NCBI GenBank assembly: GCA_012064415.1
Contig: SSNU01000126.1
Location: forward strand, 35,642-99,641
Length of the DNA: 64,000 nucleotides
Source of the DNA: Gyrodactylus bullatarudis
Lineage: Eukaryota; Platyhelminthes; Monogenea; Gyrodactylidea; Gyrodactylidae
Direction: 5' to 3'
Each line of letters starts with the position of its first letter. The stretch's first letter is position 1. The notes under the pieces were generated by a model. The model was given only the letters and a program-made list of their open reading frames with translations. It searched no databases and was not told the DNA's origin. Below are positions 34,101-49,100 of the stretch, one piece after another. A program made the position numbers and the translations under genes.

Positions 34101-37100
34101 TAGTGGAATCCAAAAAATAAATTTTTTCCTGACTTTCTGGATAAAAATATTGAGTTTTTTGTAAAAATAGGAAATTCTCATCTTCATGTCAACTAGCTTT
34201 ATAAGATTTAATACATGATTAATTAATAGAAAATTTGAACACTATACCAACTGTACCAACCCAATCTTTTTATTTTACTTATGTTTTTAATCTGACTCTG
34301 ACTTAAGAATTCAGCACTTATGCGAGTTAAAAAACCCCTTATGAAGAAAATCAGTGCCCTACTGTGGAACGAATAGGTTCTTGTGTCTTTCACCTGATGA
34401 ATTAACTAAATTACAATCATATTCCAATCGCCAAAACATAATTTTCAATTTTGGTTTCCCTTTTCTGAATTTTCTGAAGAATTAACGCTAGTTAATTGAT
34501 AACAAATTCAGATTCCTTTTACATTCTGACTTTTTCCTGTGCCCATGAGGATATTCTTTCTAGGATGAGATAAGAGAACTAATTCATATGAATTTGAGAT
34601 GTTATGATTCCAGGATTAGAAGGGGGGAGGACTTACAATTTTCAGAATATGTTGATCAATATTCAGAGAGATTCTGTAACATAACTAAATGAATTTATTT
34701 TATTCAGCTCATTTATAAAAAATACCTTCTTTTGGATATGAATCCTCTTAAATTTTTCGATTTATTGATATTATATTTGTACTTAAAAATACAAATTTAC
34801 GTTTTTTCATTGAATTAAAAAACGACAAAACATGTTTGTTCCCTTTTATTTTGTAAAGTCTCCTTTCCTTCTACTACTTTTAGACATCTCTTTGGGATTT
34901 AATCTCCACTCTTCCTCAATCTTCTTGATGAATTCTTGTTTGTTTCTTACAAGTTCTCAATAGGGTTCAAGTCGGGTCTTCGAGCTGGCCATGACAACAC
35001 TGATATTCTATTCTCTTGAAACCATGTTTTTGTTGATAAATAACGATGACAAGGTGCATTGTCTTGTTCAAAAATTATTTGGGAATTTTCCATTTCTTCT
35101 TTAAATGGCAGCAATTGATCTTCTAGAAGTTGTTGATATGTTCTTGAATTGATTCTTTCTTCTATGAAAACAAAATGGCCAGTTCCTTCTTTTGTGATGA
35201 ATTCCCTTATCATGACACTGCCTTTACCAAATCCTCTCTTGATTTTGGTAGGTCTGGGTAGAGATTTTTCTATCCAACAAATTTATCAGGCTAATCCAAA
35301 TTTTTCTCGTCCGAGAATATTGTTTCACTCCAATCGTAGTTTTTGACAATTTTTTTCATAAGCTCACCAATACCTCATTTCCTTATCCGCGGTACTCAGA
35401 TTAAGCACTATTTTAGGTTCACCCCAATAGATGTTAGAATTATTAGAATGATGCAGAGGTCGAAAAATTAACCCCAATTTATCTCAAGTTGCCGTTTAAA
35501 GGAGATGCTGCACATCAAATACTAAATAACAAGTTATTTGAAATAACCAAACGAGCATTTCCTGGTATTAAGCTTCTGGTACTCCCCAGAACAACGAAAT
35601 TGATTCCCGATTTAAACAAGGATTCAATTCCTTGGCTTGAAAGAAAAGGAGTTATATACTTGCTCAAATGTAATTGTGATTCTTCCTACGTTGGGCAGAC
35701 AGTGAGACCAGTCAAGGTAAGAATAAAGGAACACCTCAGTGCGGGAAACAAAGGTTCGTCGGTCCAGGAGCACCTCAGTTCAACAAATCACCTGCTGATG
35801 TGAACAACTTCAGTATATTATACCAAGTCAATCCAAGTGATTCACGTTCAACCAAGGAAGAGGTCCTTTGCAAGGCTGAGTCACACTACATTAGAGATTT
35901 GAAGCCTGATCTTTGCAAGCAGAAGGAGTTGGCAACCAAACTGGGCATCACTGGCAAGAAAAGGTTCACACAACGTAAAAAGTTGCAAAAGGTTGCTAAG
36001 ATTCTCGAGGATCCACCCATTTGCACTTCAATCCAGAATCCTGAGGCCCAGACAGTTCCCAAAAGGTTTAAAAGGGAACAAACATGTTTTGTCGTTTTCT
36101 AATTCAATGAAAAAACGTAAATTTGTATTTTTGAGTATATTTGAAAGGATTCATATCTAGAAGAGTAAGAAATTTCCTTTTCATTGTATATTTTACATTT
36201 TGAAGGTATCTTTTATGAGCTAAAAGCAATTTCGAGTGAATAAATTCATTTAATCGACCAATAAATATATATTTTGATACATTCCAAGTGTAAAACTAGT
36301 ATAAACCTTTTAGTTTTTCTAAGAGCGTGCAAATTTAAGGTAGAAAATTTACATGTAAAATCAGTGCTTTTCCTCAAAGTACTTTTTTCTTTACGATGAT
36401 TTTATTATCAAAATTTACGCTTTATTTAAGAAACTACTATTTCCTTTTCAAACAGAAATTTTTTATTATTTCAGACGATTGCATTTACAAATCAACTGGT
36501 ATTCGCTACAGGAATGGAGAGGAATGGCCATCGGTCGACGAAATGTGTACCAATTGTAAGTGTGTTTATGGTTTTGTTGACTGTCAGTCGAACTTCAAAC
36601 ATTGTCCAAACTCCAATGTAACTTGTGGGATAGGAAAGTTGAAGATGAATCGTTGCTGTGAGGTCAAATGCATTCTGGGTAAGTATCTCTCCGAAATTGA
36701 TTTTTCCATTTTTTATGCTTTTACCTGAAAAATTATCTTTGTATATTCTGATTAAGCCAAAATAGTCGGATTTTTCTCTACAGAAGAAAATAAGCAAATA
36801 GTTTTGATTAATTATGACTAGGGCGGTCAAAATGCAATTTTTGCTGTTTTGCTAGAATTTTAATGAGATTTATGAAATTAAAGTTCTTGAGCATCAAGGA
36901 TATTTCCTCATGAAAATAATTTTACTATTTTTCTGCTAATTAATTGCATATTTATTGCTATTTCTCCGGGCTAAGGCCTTGTCAGATAAATGGTAACATG
37001 ACAACAAATCTTATTTTTCTTGAATACTATCATCTCTTAATTTGAATTAAGCTGTTTCTAAAGCGTCTCAATCTTATAAGGCCTGTTCTGAAGGTTTTTG

Positions 37101-40100
37101 AATGGCCAAAGAAAAAATTTTAGCTGGGTATATTATTTAAACTTCATTCGTTCCATAACTAAATGTCTGATCACACGTTTGGACGCAATATTCTGTCTTA
37201 CCCAAACGAAAAAAATATTTTCTATACATGTAATTTACTTACAAGTAGTGTATAATATATTTTAATATGCTATAATTTTTGAAAATTGTGCTTTTTTTTC
37301 TGAAAAAAATGCTATTTTGTGACAGCCCTAATTATGACAGATGCCCCCGAAATATGATTGGTTAGAGGTATACTTTTTAATTGAGCTAAATAAATAGCTC
37401 ACAGTCACAAAAAAAGACTCGGAGAATTTCGTAAATACTAAAATCTTTCCATGAGATTCTCCAAGAAAAATAATAGATTGGGCAATAATTAATTGAACAA
37501 TAGAATTTATTATAATAATTATTCATACAATTTTCTAGAAAATTTCGAGAATTTTAAAATAAATTTTCTGTTCTCTCAATTCTGAAAATAAATTCGGCTA
37601 AAACCCTTCATATTAAGAGTCATTCTTTATATTTGTTTGATAATAAATATTCTTGATTTTTTTGAAAGTCTGAACTTATTCTGGACAAAATGACAAGAAC
37701 AATTTTGGATTTTCAGTCAAATATTTAACCCCTTAAAGGGCTAGAGATTCTTTTTCATGACTCGAATTTTATAATCTGTTTTTCATACGCTGATTACGAA
37801 TCTATTATTAGTTATATTAATACTAATAATTTATTACTACACCTAGTTAATATGAAGATGGGAATTTATGATTTTTACAAAATTCTTAATTTTTTCATCA
37901 AGAAATCGAATTTGATCAAGATTTTTTTGGAATCTAGATCATGAGACCCTCTTTCAGAATAAAGGGAGAAAAAATTGGAAAAAAAAATTTTAAGGAAAAT
38001 ACGGCAAATTTGAAATCTTGAAGAAGCGCCAAATTCCCGTTTTTTTGAACTTTTAGTTGAAAATTTTTGCTGATGTCAATGTGAGAGAGCGATCAAAAGT
38101 TGATTTTTAGGATCAAAATAAGACAAATAAATCAAATATGCTGAATATGGTTTGAGGATCACCCCACAAAATCAAATTTTGATTTTTTGATCATTTTTCC
38201 TACTTGAAAGTCGATGAAATTTCGATGAATCAAGATCCCTGAAAAACGACGAATTTATCAAGAGACAGCAAGGATTATCTTTTTTAAATCTTAATTTTAC
38301 CTCTATTAATATTTATGCTACCGTTTTGAATAGATGTAGATGAGAAACTGGCCGAAAGAAATGAAATCGCAATCAACTATCACAATGAAATCAAAATCAC
38401 GATTTTGAATCTTTAAATTTCTATTTTTATGACATTGAAATTTTAGATTTGATTAATGATGTTCTTGTTTTATTGTATTTTGAATCCGTTTTGTTGATTT
38501 TTTTGAAATAAAATTGTCTACTTAAGATACTTTTTGAATGTCTATTTTTAATAAAAAATTGAAGAATCCTTATCATTTTCACATGTATTTCTGGAACGAA
38601 TATTGCGATAACAGATACATTTGCGATCATTGTATTAGAAATGTAATAAAAACAACCCTCGATGCATCTTGATAATTCTAACTTGTTAAAATTCTGCAAC
38701 ATATTACAATCTCCTAATAAAAAATAAAAATTTATAAGGCCTTAAAGTTGATTCCAGTGAACCATTTCATTCACGAATCCATTAGTTTGGCAGATTTCTG
38801 GACCAATTAAAGTTTAATTTGAAGCCTACAATGTGAATATTTTTGACCAAATAATTTAATATTTTCTTATCTAAATTTTGGGTTTTATGATGATTTTGAA
38901 ATAGTCCCGGCCCCAAAGGGTCCTATATTCGTCTGAACGGTGTGACCGTAAATATATTTCCAAGAAAAATTTATGATAAGAATATATTTTCAGCCTGATG
39001 GAGATCGATGGTCAAGAATTCGAATGAATAAACTCATGAATTCTTTGTAAATATTTTTTCTTTATCAATATCAAATTAATTAATGTAATATTTTTTCAGA
39101 TGGTGGCAATGAACATGATCCAGTATATGAGGACCTCGTTCATTCTAAATGTAAGTTTTTATCATTTTATGCCTAGTTTATTTATTGATGATTTTTAAAA
39201 TAAACCTAGAATTACCATGTGTTTTTTCATCTAAAGTTAACTTTTCCTCTTCAAAATATATAGACATATTGCTACACATTTTATTGATAAACGAAGATAT
39301 TTTGGAAATTTGAAAATTTTCTGTTAATCAATTTCATACATCAAAAATCATAAAAGATTGAAGATCAAAATACCGGGTATGTTAATTTCCAAAATTTTCT
39401 TTAAGATCCGTCTGGATTATTGGGATTCCGAATCGTTCTTCCTATCTAAAAGAATCGCCGCAATCAAATTAGATTTCATATTTTAAAGGTTCTTAATATA
39501 AATCTGATGAAAGAATAAGACTAAAGTTCAGTCACTGAACTAATCTTAAAAAGATCTCAACATTGTTGAGTCAACAAGATACACTTAATAGGTTTAAATA
39601 AATTTAAAGGATCCACTGATTCTAATATTTTGATCTCTCCTTAGTTGTTGAAGGGAAGATTCGTTGCCTTTCTAATGGAAAGTACTTTGACCAAGGCTTT
39701 GTACTTAGTAAAAATGGATATTGCGTTGATGAAAAATGTATTTGCACATCAGGTCAATGGAAATGTGTTCATACATGCCTTGGAAATGTGGATGAAAATA
39801 TTGCTGCAAACCACTTCTCTTGTCAAAGGGAATCAATGTTCCTCTGGGATCCCTTTTGCTGTCCGAGATGTGTCGGTAAGTCCAAATCATGAAAATATCT
39901 AATTGAGCAAAGTAAATTTTAGGTTATTATTAAGAAAACTTTACTTTTAAATTTCACCAAGAGGATTCTTTATCATGAAGATTAATTTTTCCCATTAGAC
40001 AATCACTACTTAATGTACCCAAACTTTTATTTTTCTATTATTATTATTATTATAAACATTTAATTAGGTTTTTCCTAAATCTTTTACATGAGGTCACATA

Positions 40101-43100
40101 ATGTGACTGATTCATTCAATTTTCCCCATCAACAGAGTATTATCGATTTTAATCTTTAATATTAATAAAATCAAAAATAAAACCATTGAAGATGCAAGCT
40201 AATCTCAAGGGTATCAGATAATCTTGATCACCCAAAACACTTTATATTTGATAAACTTTGAGTGCTTTTTTATAAAGTATTTTAGATACTTGTTATCACT
40301 GATAAGTGCTGTTCTGAATGTTGGCCTTTCTCGGCTGCGGTTTTCTGAGAAGACAGTTCTTAAGACGAAACGCTCCTATGCCTGCCTTGAATGTTTGGAA
40401 TGTTTCTTCACTAGCTTATAAATTAGAAAATAAAAACCTTTGAGTATTTTCACTCAGTTGAACAATATTCTTGATAATCTCAAATAAAATAATAGAATGT
40501 TTAACTCAACCTAATTAATATCGAACAATAAGCAATATTTATAGAGGTTGATTTTTCTAAAATTTACAATTTTATTTTTTTCCAAGATAATATTGTCAAA
40601 CTTCATCAAGAATATCATTGTTAATTTCTAAACTCATAAGACATATATTTTATTGATAAACGTTATATTTTGCTTCTATTTTCAAGTAATCTTAAAAGAT
40701 TTAAATTCTTTTGAGATACAGTTATATCGCGCCTTTAGTAAGGGTTCGCTCCTATTTTTATTCATAATTGCAATTATCTTATACAAAATATTTAGGGGAG
40801 GTTTTATGAACAAAATTACCGGAACAAATTTCGTCTCAGATTTTTCGTACAATCAACCTGTAAAAAATACAACATTGAATTTTGGTATCCTCGTTAAATT
40901 TATAATTCCCTATTGAGAATGATGCTCAAATCATAACTGTGTATAGTATGAAAAAAGTTGATATTAGCATGAAGGAATTTCATGTTTAATCTAAGTTCAT
41001 CTGAAAGGGAATCTTTATACGCAAAAATACCAGTCTAAGACCAGTCTGTTCAGTTAGTTTCGCCTAAAAGTTTATTCTAAATATAGGAATTTTGAAGAAT
41101 TGAAAAAACAAGAGGTTTATTAACACTGAATACGTATTTCTTAAAGCTTCATCAGCAATGTTACTTTAAAAATTAAAATTATAAATTTAATCATTGAAAT
41201 AATAAATTAAAAATGTTAGAATGAAAATAGTAAGAAGCAAGTTCCATAAAAAGAAGAGAATGTAAGCTGAAAAAACACCCAAAAAACTCAACATTAATAG
41301 CAAAAATGAAGAGAAAGAAAAGGGTGAAAAAGCTCCCATAGGCCAAGGTAGTATGAGAGAATATATGTATGGTTCTTTTGAACACACAGATCTGGTTTAA
41401 TAGTATTAATAAAGAATTTCTCTTTAATCCAAAGATCAGTGCTGTCATCACCTGGGTTCTTATAAAAGATTGAAAAATTGGAATAGTCAGCATTATGATT
41501 ATTGTCTGTCAAATGTTTATGAACCGAAGTATTCTTTGAAAGATGTTCTTTTGTCCTAGTTCTTAGTTTTCTAATTGTTCTTCCAAGATAAGTTGAACCA
41601 CAGTCGCATTGGAACTTGTAAATTAAGGGAGTATTTTCTTCAGGCTTGAGCAAATCCTTATGAATTAAACTAAATAATCTTTGTGTTTTGAATACAATTT
41701 TTAATTATATATTGGAATAATGGTCATTTATAAGGTTAGTTAGTTTTCTTCGTACATCACTGCTAAGGCCATTACATTTGAAATTTAGTTTCATGAAAAC
41801 GGTTTTCATCTCCTCATCGGTTGCCAAATTAGCATAATCTCTTTGACGTTCAGGCAGAGAGATAAATTTATCAATAAATTTTGCAGGATAGCCATTTTCC
41901 ATCAGACTATTTTTCAATCTCTCTAATTCATTAGGAAGTTCCTCTTCGCTTACAATTCTTTTTATTCTTTTTATTAGATTGACCGACAACCAAACCAACA
42001 TATTCATACCTGTTTACTTTACTACTGTTTTTCTAAAATCCGTAAAAATTATTCCAAATTTTGGAAAAATATCACAAATAGTTTCAATAACTAATTCGCT
42101 ACATTTTAATCTTTTAAATAGTTGAAAATGAAATCCAGTGAAAAATGTTGGCGCAAATTTAAAACTTGATGTTTTTTAGCTCTAATTTAGAATATCAAAA
42201 AACAAAGTTTTAAACATTTAGTTCAATCAAGGATTTTTCTCGCTTTTTATTTCTCTTCAAAATGAGTGCTTAATAAAAGCATGTTGAAAATTGAAGAGAG
42301 CCCTTTTTAAAGGTCACTTTATGAATATGTTCTTGAGGGTTGTATATCATTAGAATTCTCTCAAATGCGGCTTTGACCCAAGCTAGAAACAGAGAATTTT
42401 CAAATGCTCCACTAGAGTTGGTTAATATGAAGTAAAATCTTTAAAAATAAGGTCATTTTTCAAATTTCGATTTGGTGCCAAAATCCAATTTTTTCTAACT
42501 TAGAACTGAAAAATTTTATTGATTTTCAAGTAATTCTAAAAATGAAAAGATCAAAAATTTGAAATTCAGCTCCCAAACGATAATGAGCTTATACATTAGA
42601 ATAGATTTAGTATATTAGATTTCTTGTCTAATTTTGACAAACCGTTAAAGTGTGCAAAATGATTAGGATTCCAAAAAATCTTTTAAAAATTCGAGTTCTT
42701 TGGTGAAAATATCATAGATTCCCAAGTTCTTATCAATTAGCTTTATATGGTATACAAAAATTTTATTTTGATAATTGATTCCAAATATCTGTGGATTCTT
42801 GTTCATATGTTGTATGTAATTTTATCACTATGTAACTCTGACACACAAGTTAAATTAAATACAACTCTTATCTATATATTTATAGGTAGTAAAGGGTCTC
42901 AATAGCACATTTTGTATATCTTGTGAAGTGAATATCAAGTTTTCTATTGAAAAATAAACCTGTATTGACAAAATCATTCGTATTGCATAAAATCAATATT
43001 TTGGAGTAATTATTCTATTAATTATAAAATATAGGTAATCATAAATGCAGTGTCAAAATTTCTACAAACATCTCTCTGTCAGATACAACTGAAATTGAGC

Positions 43101-46100
43101 CAGGTGGAAGATTCATTCTTAAGAATCGTGATTGTACATGTATTAATGGAAAGACCTATTGTTCCAGAATAGGCAGGAGTATTTGGTACGAAGAGAATTT
43201 GTGCTGGGACCCAAAGACAGGCTACAAACGAGTAGGGTCACATTGGACTCATTTCCGAGATAAATGTCTGGACTGTGAATGCATTCTAGTCAGGGAAAAT
43301 ATAACTAAAATCAAGTGTCAAACTAAAATCTGTCCAGATTTATTGTGTAACGACAATCAGAAACCAAAAATCTTGAAGGATAATCAGTGTTGTGCTAGTG
43401 TCTGTGTTGATAGTATTTCTGGTGAGTATACTTTCTTTGTATTCTTTCAATTTGAAAATCTCAAGCTGTGCTCTCAAGTTGAAATTCTAATTTTTTTTCT
43501 TCAAATCATTAATAATATGTTTACTTACAAGTAAACATGGTATATTTTTAATTCATAAACTTGTAATCTTCATTATAGAATAATAAATTATTATTATTAA
43601 TAGATTAATTTATATTCTCGAGTTAGGTTCAACTGGCTTTATATCAATTACATAAATTGTAGAATATCTAACAGTGAATCTCCCAATGGTGTAGTTTTAA
43701 TTATGTTTAAAGATTGGACCCATCTGATGGGCTTAAAGACTCTTTAATAAAGAGCTCTCTGTAATTTTATTTCATCAAAATACGGATTATCTTATTGTGA
43801 GAACCTGACTGAAAGTCTCTTCCCTATCATGATCTTCATTAATTAGGTATAACCAAATGATTAATGAACTGCTTACAGTTTCTATTGATCCATTTACTCG
43901 ATGTATTTTACTGCTAATTTTTTATATTCTAGCCATTAAATTAACAGATTTATAACAAAGTTTATTTCTGATAAAAATTAATACAATACATCTATTATCG
44001 ATTAATTTGGATCTTTTTATATTTTTTACAACATTTTTCATAGAGTTTTAAGCATTTCTTGGAAAATGATTCAAAAGACACACCGATTTAGTTTACAAAG
44101 ACTATGCGTTCTATTATAATTTTAACAAAAATAATGATTATTTTCTCTACTATAGTCGTTAAGGGGTTTCTATACAGTTATTATAAGCCTTGTAAATGCT
44201 GAAAACAAATTCCATTAATTGATTTTTGGTCTTTTATTTTATATTAAACTATAAAATATTTTCAGGGTTTCATAAAACCCAAAATTTAGCTAAGAAAATA
44301 TTAAATATTACTTTGCCAAAAATATAACTAAGCAAGTTCACATACTGGACTTCAATTTAAACTTTAATCAATCCAGAAATCTTATAGAGTTACAAAAGTT
44401 CGAAAATATAGAAAAATGGATATATATTTCCATTAGCACCGAATGGGTTAGCGTTCTTCAGATTCAGAAATATTCCGAAACTCTCCGAATCGCCCCAATT
44501 ATACTTATGATATAAACAAAAAAATGACTGAAATAAGTTTTGATTTGTTTTATTGTATAGAAATCCTACACATTTTTAATCAAATAACAATTCTTCTCTA
44601 GAGCTAAATTTTATAATTAGAGTTATAATGCTATGATAGGTTGATATCATTAATCCTTGATCTATTATTATCAAAGCTTGAATAACGATAGATAGGTCCA
44701 ATGAAGATCCTAGGTATTCTTAGAGATAGTCCTTGCGAAGATGAATGTATCAAATTTATTTTAGAAATTTTATAAGCTCTTGAATTTTAATATGAATAAT
44801 TTTTGAAAAAATATATATTTCACAAAATAATTGAAAATTAATACTTGTTTTAATAATTTTATTTTCGGTACCTTTTCGGATTTTTTCAGACAGATCCGAA
44901 TCTGAATTATCTGAGGAACCATAGAAATGGTTATAAAATAAGTGTAGAGGCTAGGCCAGGGTCGTTTAAGTTTCTTTTGAACAAAAAAACTTTATCCTCA
45001 GTTTAAAGAACAGTGCTATCATGTGAATTTTTAAAAATAATAGTTTAATTTTGTATTAATCTAAAAACGTTTGTAGCTTACGGACATTTTCTGTTAAATC
45101 TAATTAGACGAAGCCAAATTTTTTGTCTTCATCAATTTCATTATAAATCCGGGAAAGATTATGAGGTCAACTCGAATGATCATTAATTCTATAGATAGAT
45201 AGATACCTTTCAAAACTATATCAAACTTCACAATTCTCTCGTGTCCTCATCATCTTCAGGGGATGTAATTATTTTTTCCCTAGTCCATCCTATTTTTGTA
45301 ACTTTAAACCGTCAACTTTACAAGGATGAATAATCCTATCAATTATTTCCTTGGCTTAAGGCAACATCATTCTAGATAAAAAATTCAAGGCATTTCTCTG
45401 AACAAACCGAAATTTTATAAAATCAAAAATTATGAATAGTGCAGCACCTATGCTTACAAAGATCATCTAAAATTATTTCGTTCTAGGTGTCTTATTTGAT
45501 AATGGATTAGCCCATGTCGCTGAATGTTACTGCTTAGTTATGGATCCCAACGTGACTAGTAAGAAAGAATTTCTGGACTCGTTAGTATGTCACAACTTGG
45601 GATTTGAGCCTAGGACCTCACGCTGTTGTGGCATACTGACGAGTCCAAAAGAGGACGAAAAACGCGTACAAAAGAATTATACTTAGATTATTTCTAAATG
45701 CTCTGATAGTTTCTTTCGCACTCGTCAAAATTTTCCCGTTTCTCGAATTTCAAATTTTTTGTCAATTTACAGCATTTCGATACAAACATTTCAGATTAAC
45801 ATTAGAAGAAGGATTCGAATTAGCCATTTGAATTTTTCGATTTTCAAGAAAGAAAATGATCCAAAATTTAGAAGTTTTACTTTTTCTTAGAAGCTGCGAT
45901 TTTTTCTCAACCTCTATAGCAAACCCCGAATTCTTCATCTAATGTCGATTTTTAAATGTTTGTATCGAATTCCTGTAAATTTTCGAAATCAAGCTCAAAA
46001 AGTAGAAATTTGGTGCATTTCTGAGTTTCAAAAAGCTGACGGGCTCAACTTATCGTCGATTTTCAAATCAGTAAAAAAATTTAGCTAGAAGTTCAAAAAA

Positions 46101-49100
46101 TGTGGTTTTTGCGCCAAATCAAAATTTTAAAAATAATCATATTTTTCAATATTTCTCTCTTCAAATGTAGTTAAAGTAAAGTACGTTGTTCAAAATCTTT
46201 TAAAAATTCGAATTCTTGTTAAAATAATTTTAGAAGTGATAGATTCCCGACTTCATATCAACTAACTTTAGTAAATTCTCATCCTTATGTCAATTAGCGC
46301 TAGAAATTCTGTAAAATTTGATATAGTAGCCTTATCCAAAGTGTAATTAAAAAAAAAATCAAGTGTATATTTATTGGGGAAAGAAATTACGTTCGCCTTT
46401 CTCACTTTACCCTCTGTCCTTCAATTGTGATATCTTTTCTCTTAGTGCTTTCTATGTTCTATATATTCTAGCGTGTCACTTTGATGAATAATGTACAAGT
46501 TGATTTTTTTATATCTGCCTTTTTCTTTCTCAAAATTATGACACTCTGTGATTCTTTATTTCCCCCTAATTTGATTTATGATATTTTGAAGCGTTTATTC
46601 GAGATACAATAGATATCAGAATATAAATTAAATCAACAAGACAGCTCTTGTATGTATTGGACTGCTGTAATAAAATATTCACCTCTATTCCATCTATTTA
46701 TTTTTTAATGCTTATCAAACTCAAAATATAATGGATCAATTCAAAGTGCAAAATAGCCCAAAAAGTTTAATGAATCCAGCAGAACCTTTAGTTTAATTTT
46801 GAACATTGGATATTTATGACAACACGGTTGCTAAAATAAAACATATTTTCACGAACTTTTATTTAAAGCTAGTTGACATCAGGATGAGAATTTATTATTT
46901 TTACAAAAAACTCAATATTTTTCTCTGGATTCACAGGAAAAATTATTTTTTGAATTCTATAACGGAATGAGCTAATAAGGTGTGGATATTCGAAAAAATT
47001 CAATCTGATCAAAATTAGGCCGTTTTTCGAATTTTGAAAAAGCACCAAGTTTCCACTTTTTCGACTTTTGAACCCAAAATTTTTATCGATTTCGATGATT
47101 CGAAGCAGTTTTGTGATGATATTTGGGATTAACATTGAACGAAGAATTCGAATTCACCTGTAGAAGTTCACTGAAGTTCATTACTGTGGGAAATCAAACC
47201 ATTTGAATCTTTCGATTATCACGAAGGGAAATTACCCAAAATCTTTAACTTTTTCTCGGAAACAGTAAGATCTTCGCTATCGCTATGGCCAAATTCGAAT
47301 TCTTTGTTTAGTGTTGATCCCAATTATTTTCACAAAACTGCTTCAAATCATCGAAATCGATAAAAATTTTGGTTTCAAAAGTCGAAAATGTGCTTTCTCA
47401 AAATTCGAAAATCGGCCTAATTTTGGTCAGATTGAATTTTTTCGAATATCCACATCTTATAGCTCATTACGTTATAGAATTCAAAAAATAATTTTTCCTG
47501 TGAATCCGGAGAAAAATATTGAGTTTTTTGTAAAAATAGTAAATTCTCATCTTGATGTCAATTAGGTTTAGATGAACCAAATTTGATGCTAAGTTTAACG
47601 TAGTTTCTACTGATTTATCATTTGAATTCATATGGTTCCTGGTCTCAAAGTTATTCATCAATAATAATAATAATTAATAATGAGCAAAGATACTGTAATT
47701 TCTAGAGCATAAACTTTTCTTGTTAAAAACATGGTTTTACTTGGGGTGTCTCTCTAGTAAGTAGGATTCCATCATTGAAGGGAAATTGATGAAGAAGTAT
47801 CCAAGATTTCCTCAGAACTGGATACTATTTCGTCATCTATTAGCATTGTTTTTCTCGGAGTATCAGGCAGTCCTAATAGGATCATCAAGATGCATAAAAA
47901 TGTGATCAACTCCAAACTCATTTTAGTCCTTCATCAATCAATTTCAATGTTTTTGCATAAATGTATCCATACATTGATACAATTCTAGAAATTCTCAGAC
48001 TTCTGATTGATTCTCCAAAGCCAAGAAAATCATTGGCTATTACAATGTGCAATAATTAGAAATGAGACTAATTTTAGCTTGACCCATGTATATTTTTTGA
48101 TTCTTTATTGAAATAGTCTTTGTTTTCTATTATTAAGAATCTAAAGTTTTCAGACAATATCAAATCTAAAGTAGTATAGTTAGTACTATTTAAATTTTCA
48201 AATCTCATCACTGCTCATTCCGTCGGTCACTAGATCTTTACAGACAATTTCCTTCCGATGTAATATAAAATTTAGAAAGAAACTAAATTAAATTCATCAC
48301 TATTCCTGAATTTTTGAATCAAAAAAAGTGTTGGTAATATAAATTGATAAAGATTTTCATCTTAACAACTCTCTCAGACAAAATTCCAGACAATAAAAAT
48401 TTCTAATGAGTACATACACTTTTAGATGGGAATTTTGATAAAATTTCGATTACATTGATCTGTTAAATGTTAGTTCTTGAATAATCACAAGAAAAATTCC
48501 ATTCGAACCACTCAAAAAATAAGATGGTACTAGCGTAAACACAAGGCTACGGTGAATTTTTTTCTTCTCCGAAAAGCTCACGACTTTTTAAGAATCCCAC
48601 CAAGTGGTGTTTCAAAAAATTGAAGGATTAAATTACTTTATTATCACAGTACTGAAATGTCTAGAAAAAAGGCTTTGAATTCTAAAGAGAAAGTCTTTAA
48701 TTTTCAATTTAACGCAACTTATTATGAGATAACAGACAATGAATCCGAATAATTGTCATTCTGAAGATATCAGATGGTCTACTAATTAGTGGAACTGGAG
48801 GTAGTGAAACCTTTACAGGACAAGCTGATTGGAATTAACTCAAAATGAGATAATTTGATTAGAATATTCATAGAATTAGACAGACTGAAAAAAAGAATAA
48901 TTTAAAGAAAATCAAGCTGAAAAAGAAAATTGCTGATAATTTTGTGAAATTCACATCATTAGCCGATCAGAATCATCAGATCAAACTAAACTTAGAGTAT
49001 ATCAAAATTTCAAGTATCTAATGAAAAATTGACGTTTGCCAGACATTAATCACTCAAGATTTCTGAGTATAATTCTGAGTAAAATCTTTGAAAATCACGA

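Noticed and set aside
46869..47565. Two related frames of 84-88 codons on opposite strands
   Set aside because: They are mirror images generated by the two arms of one foldback element.
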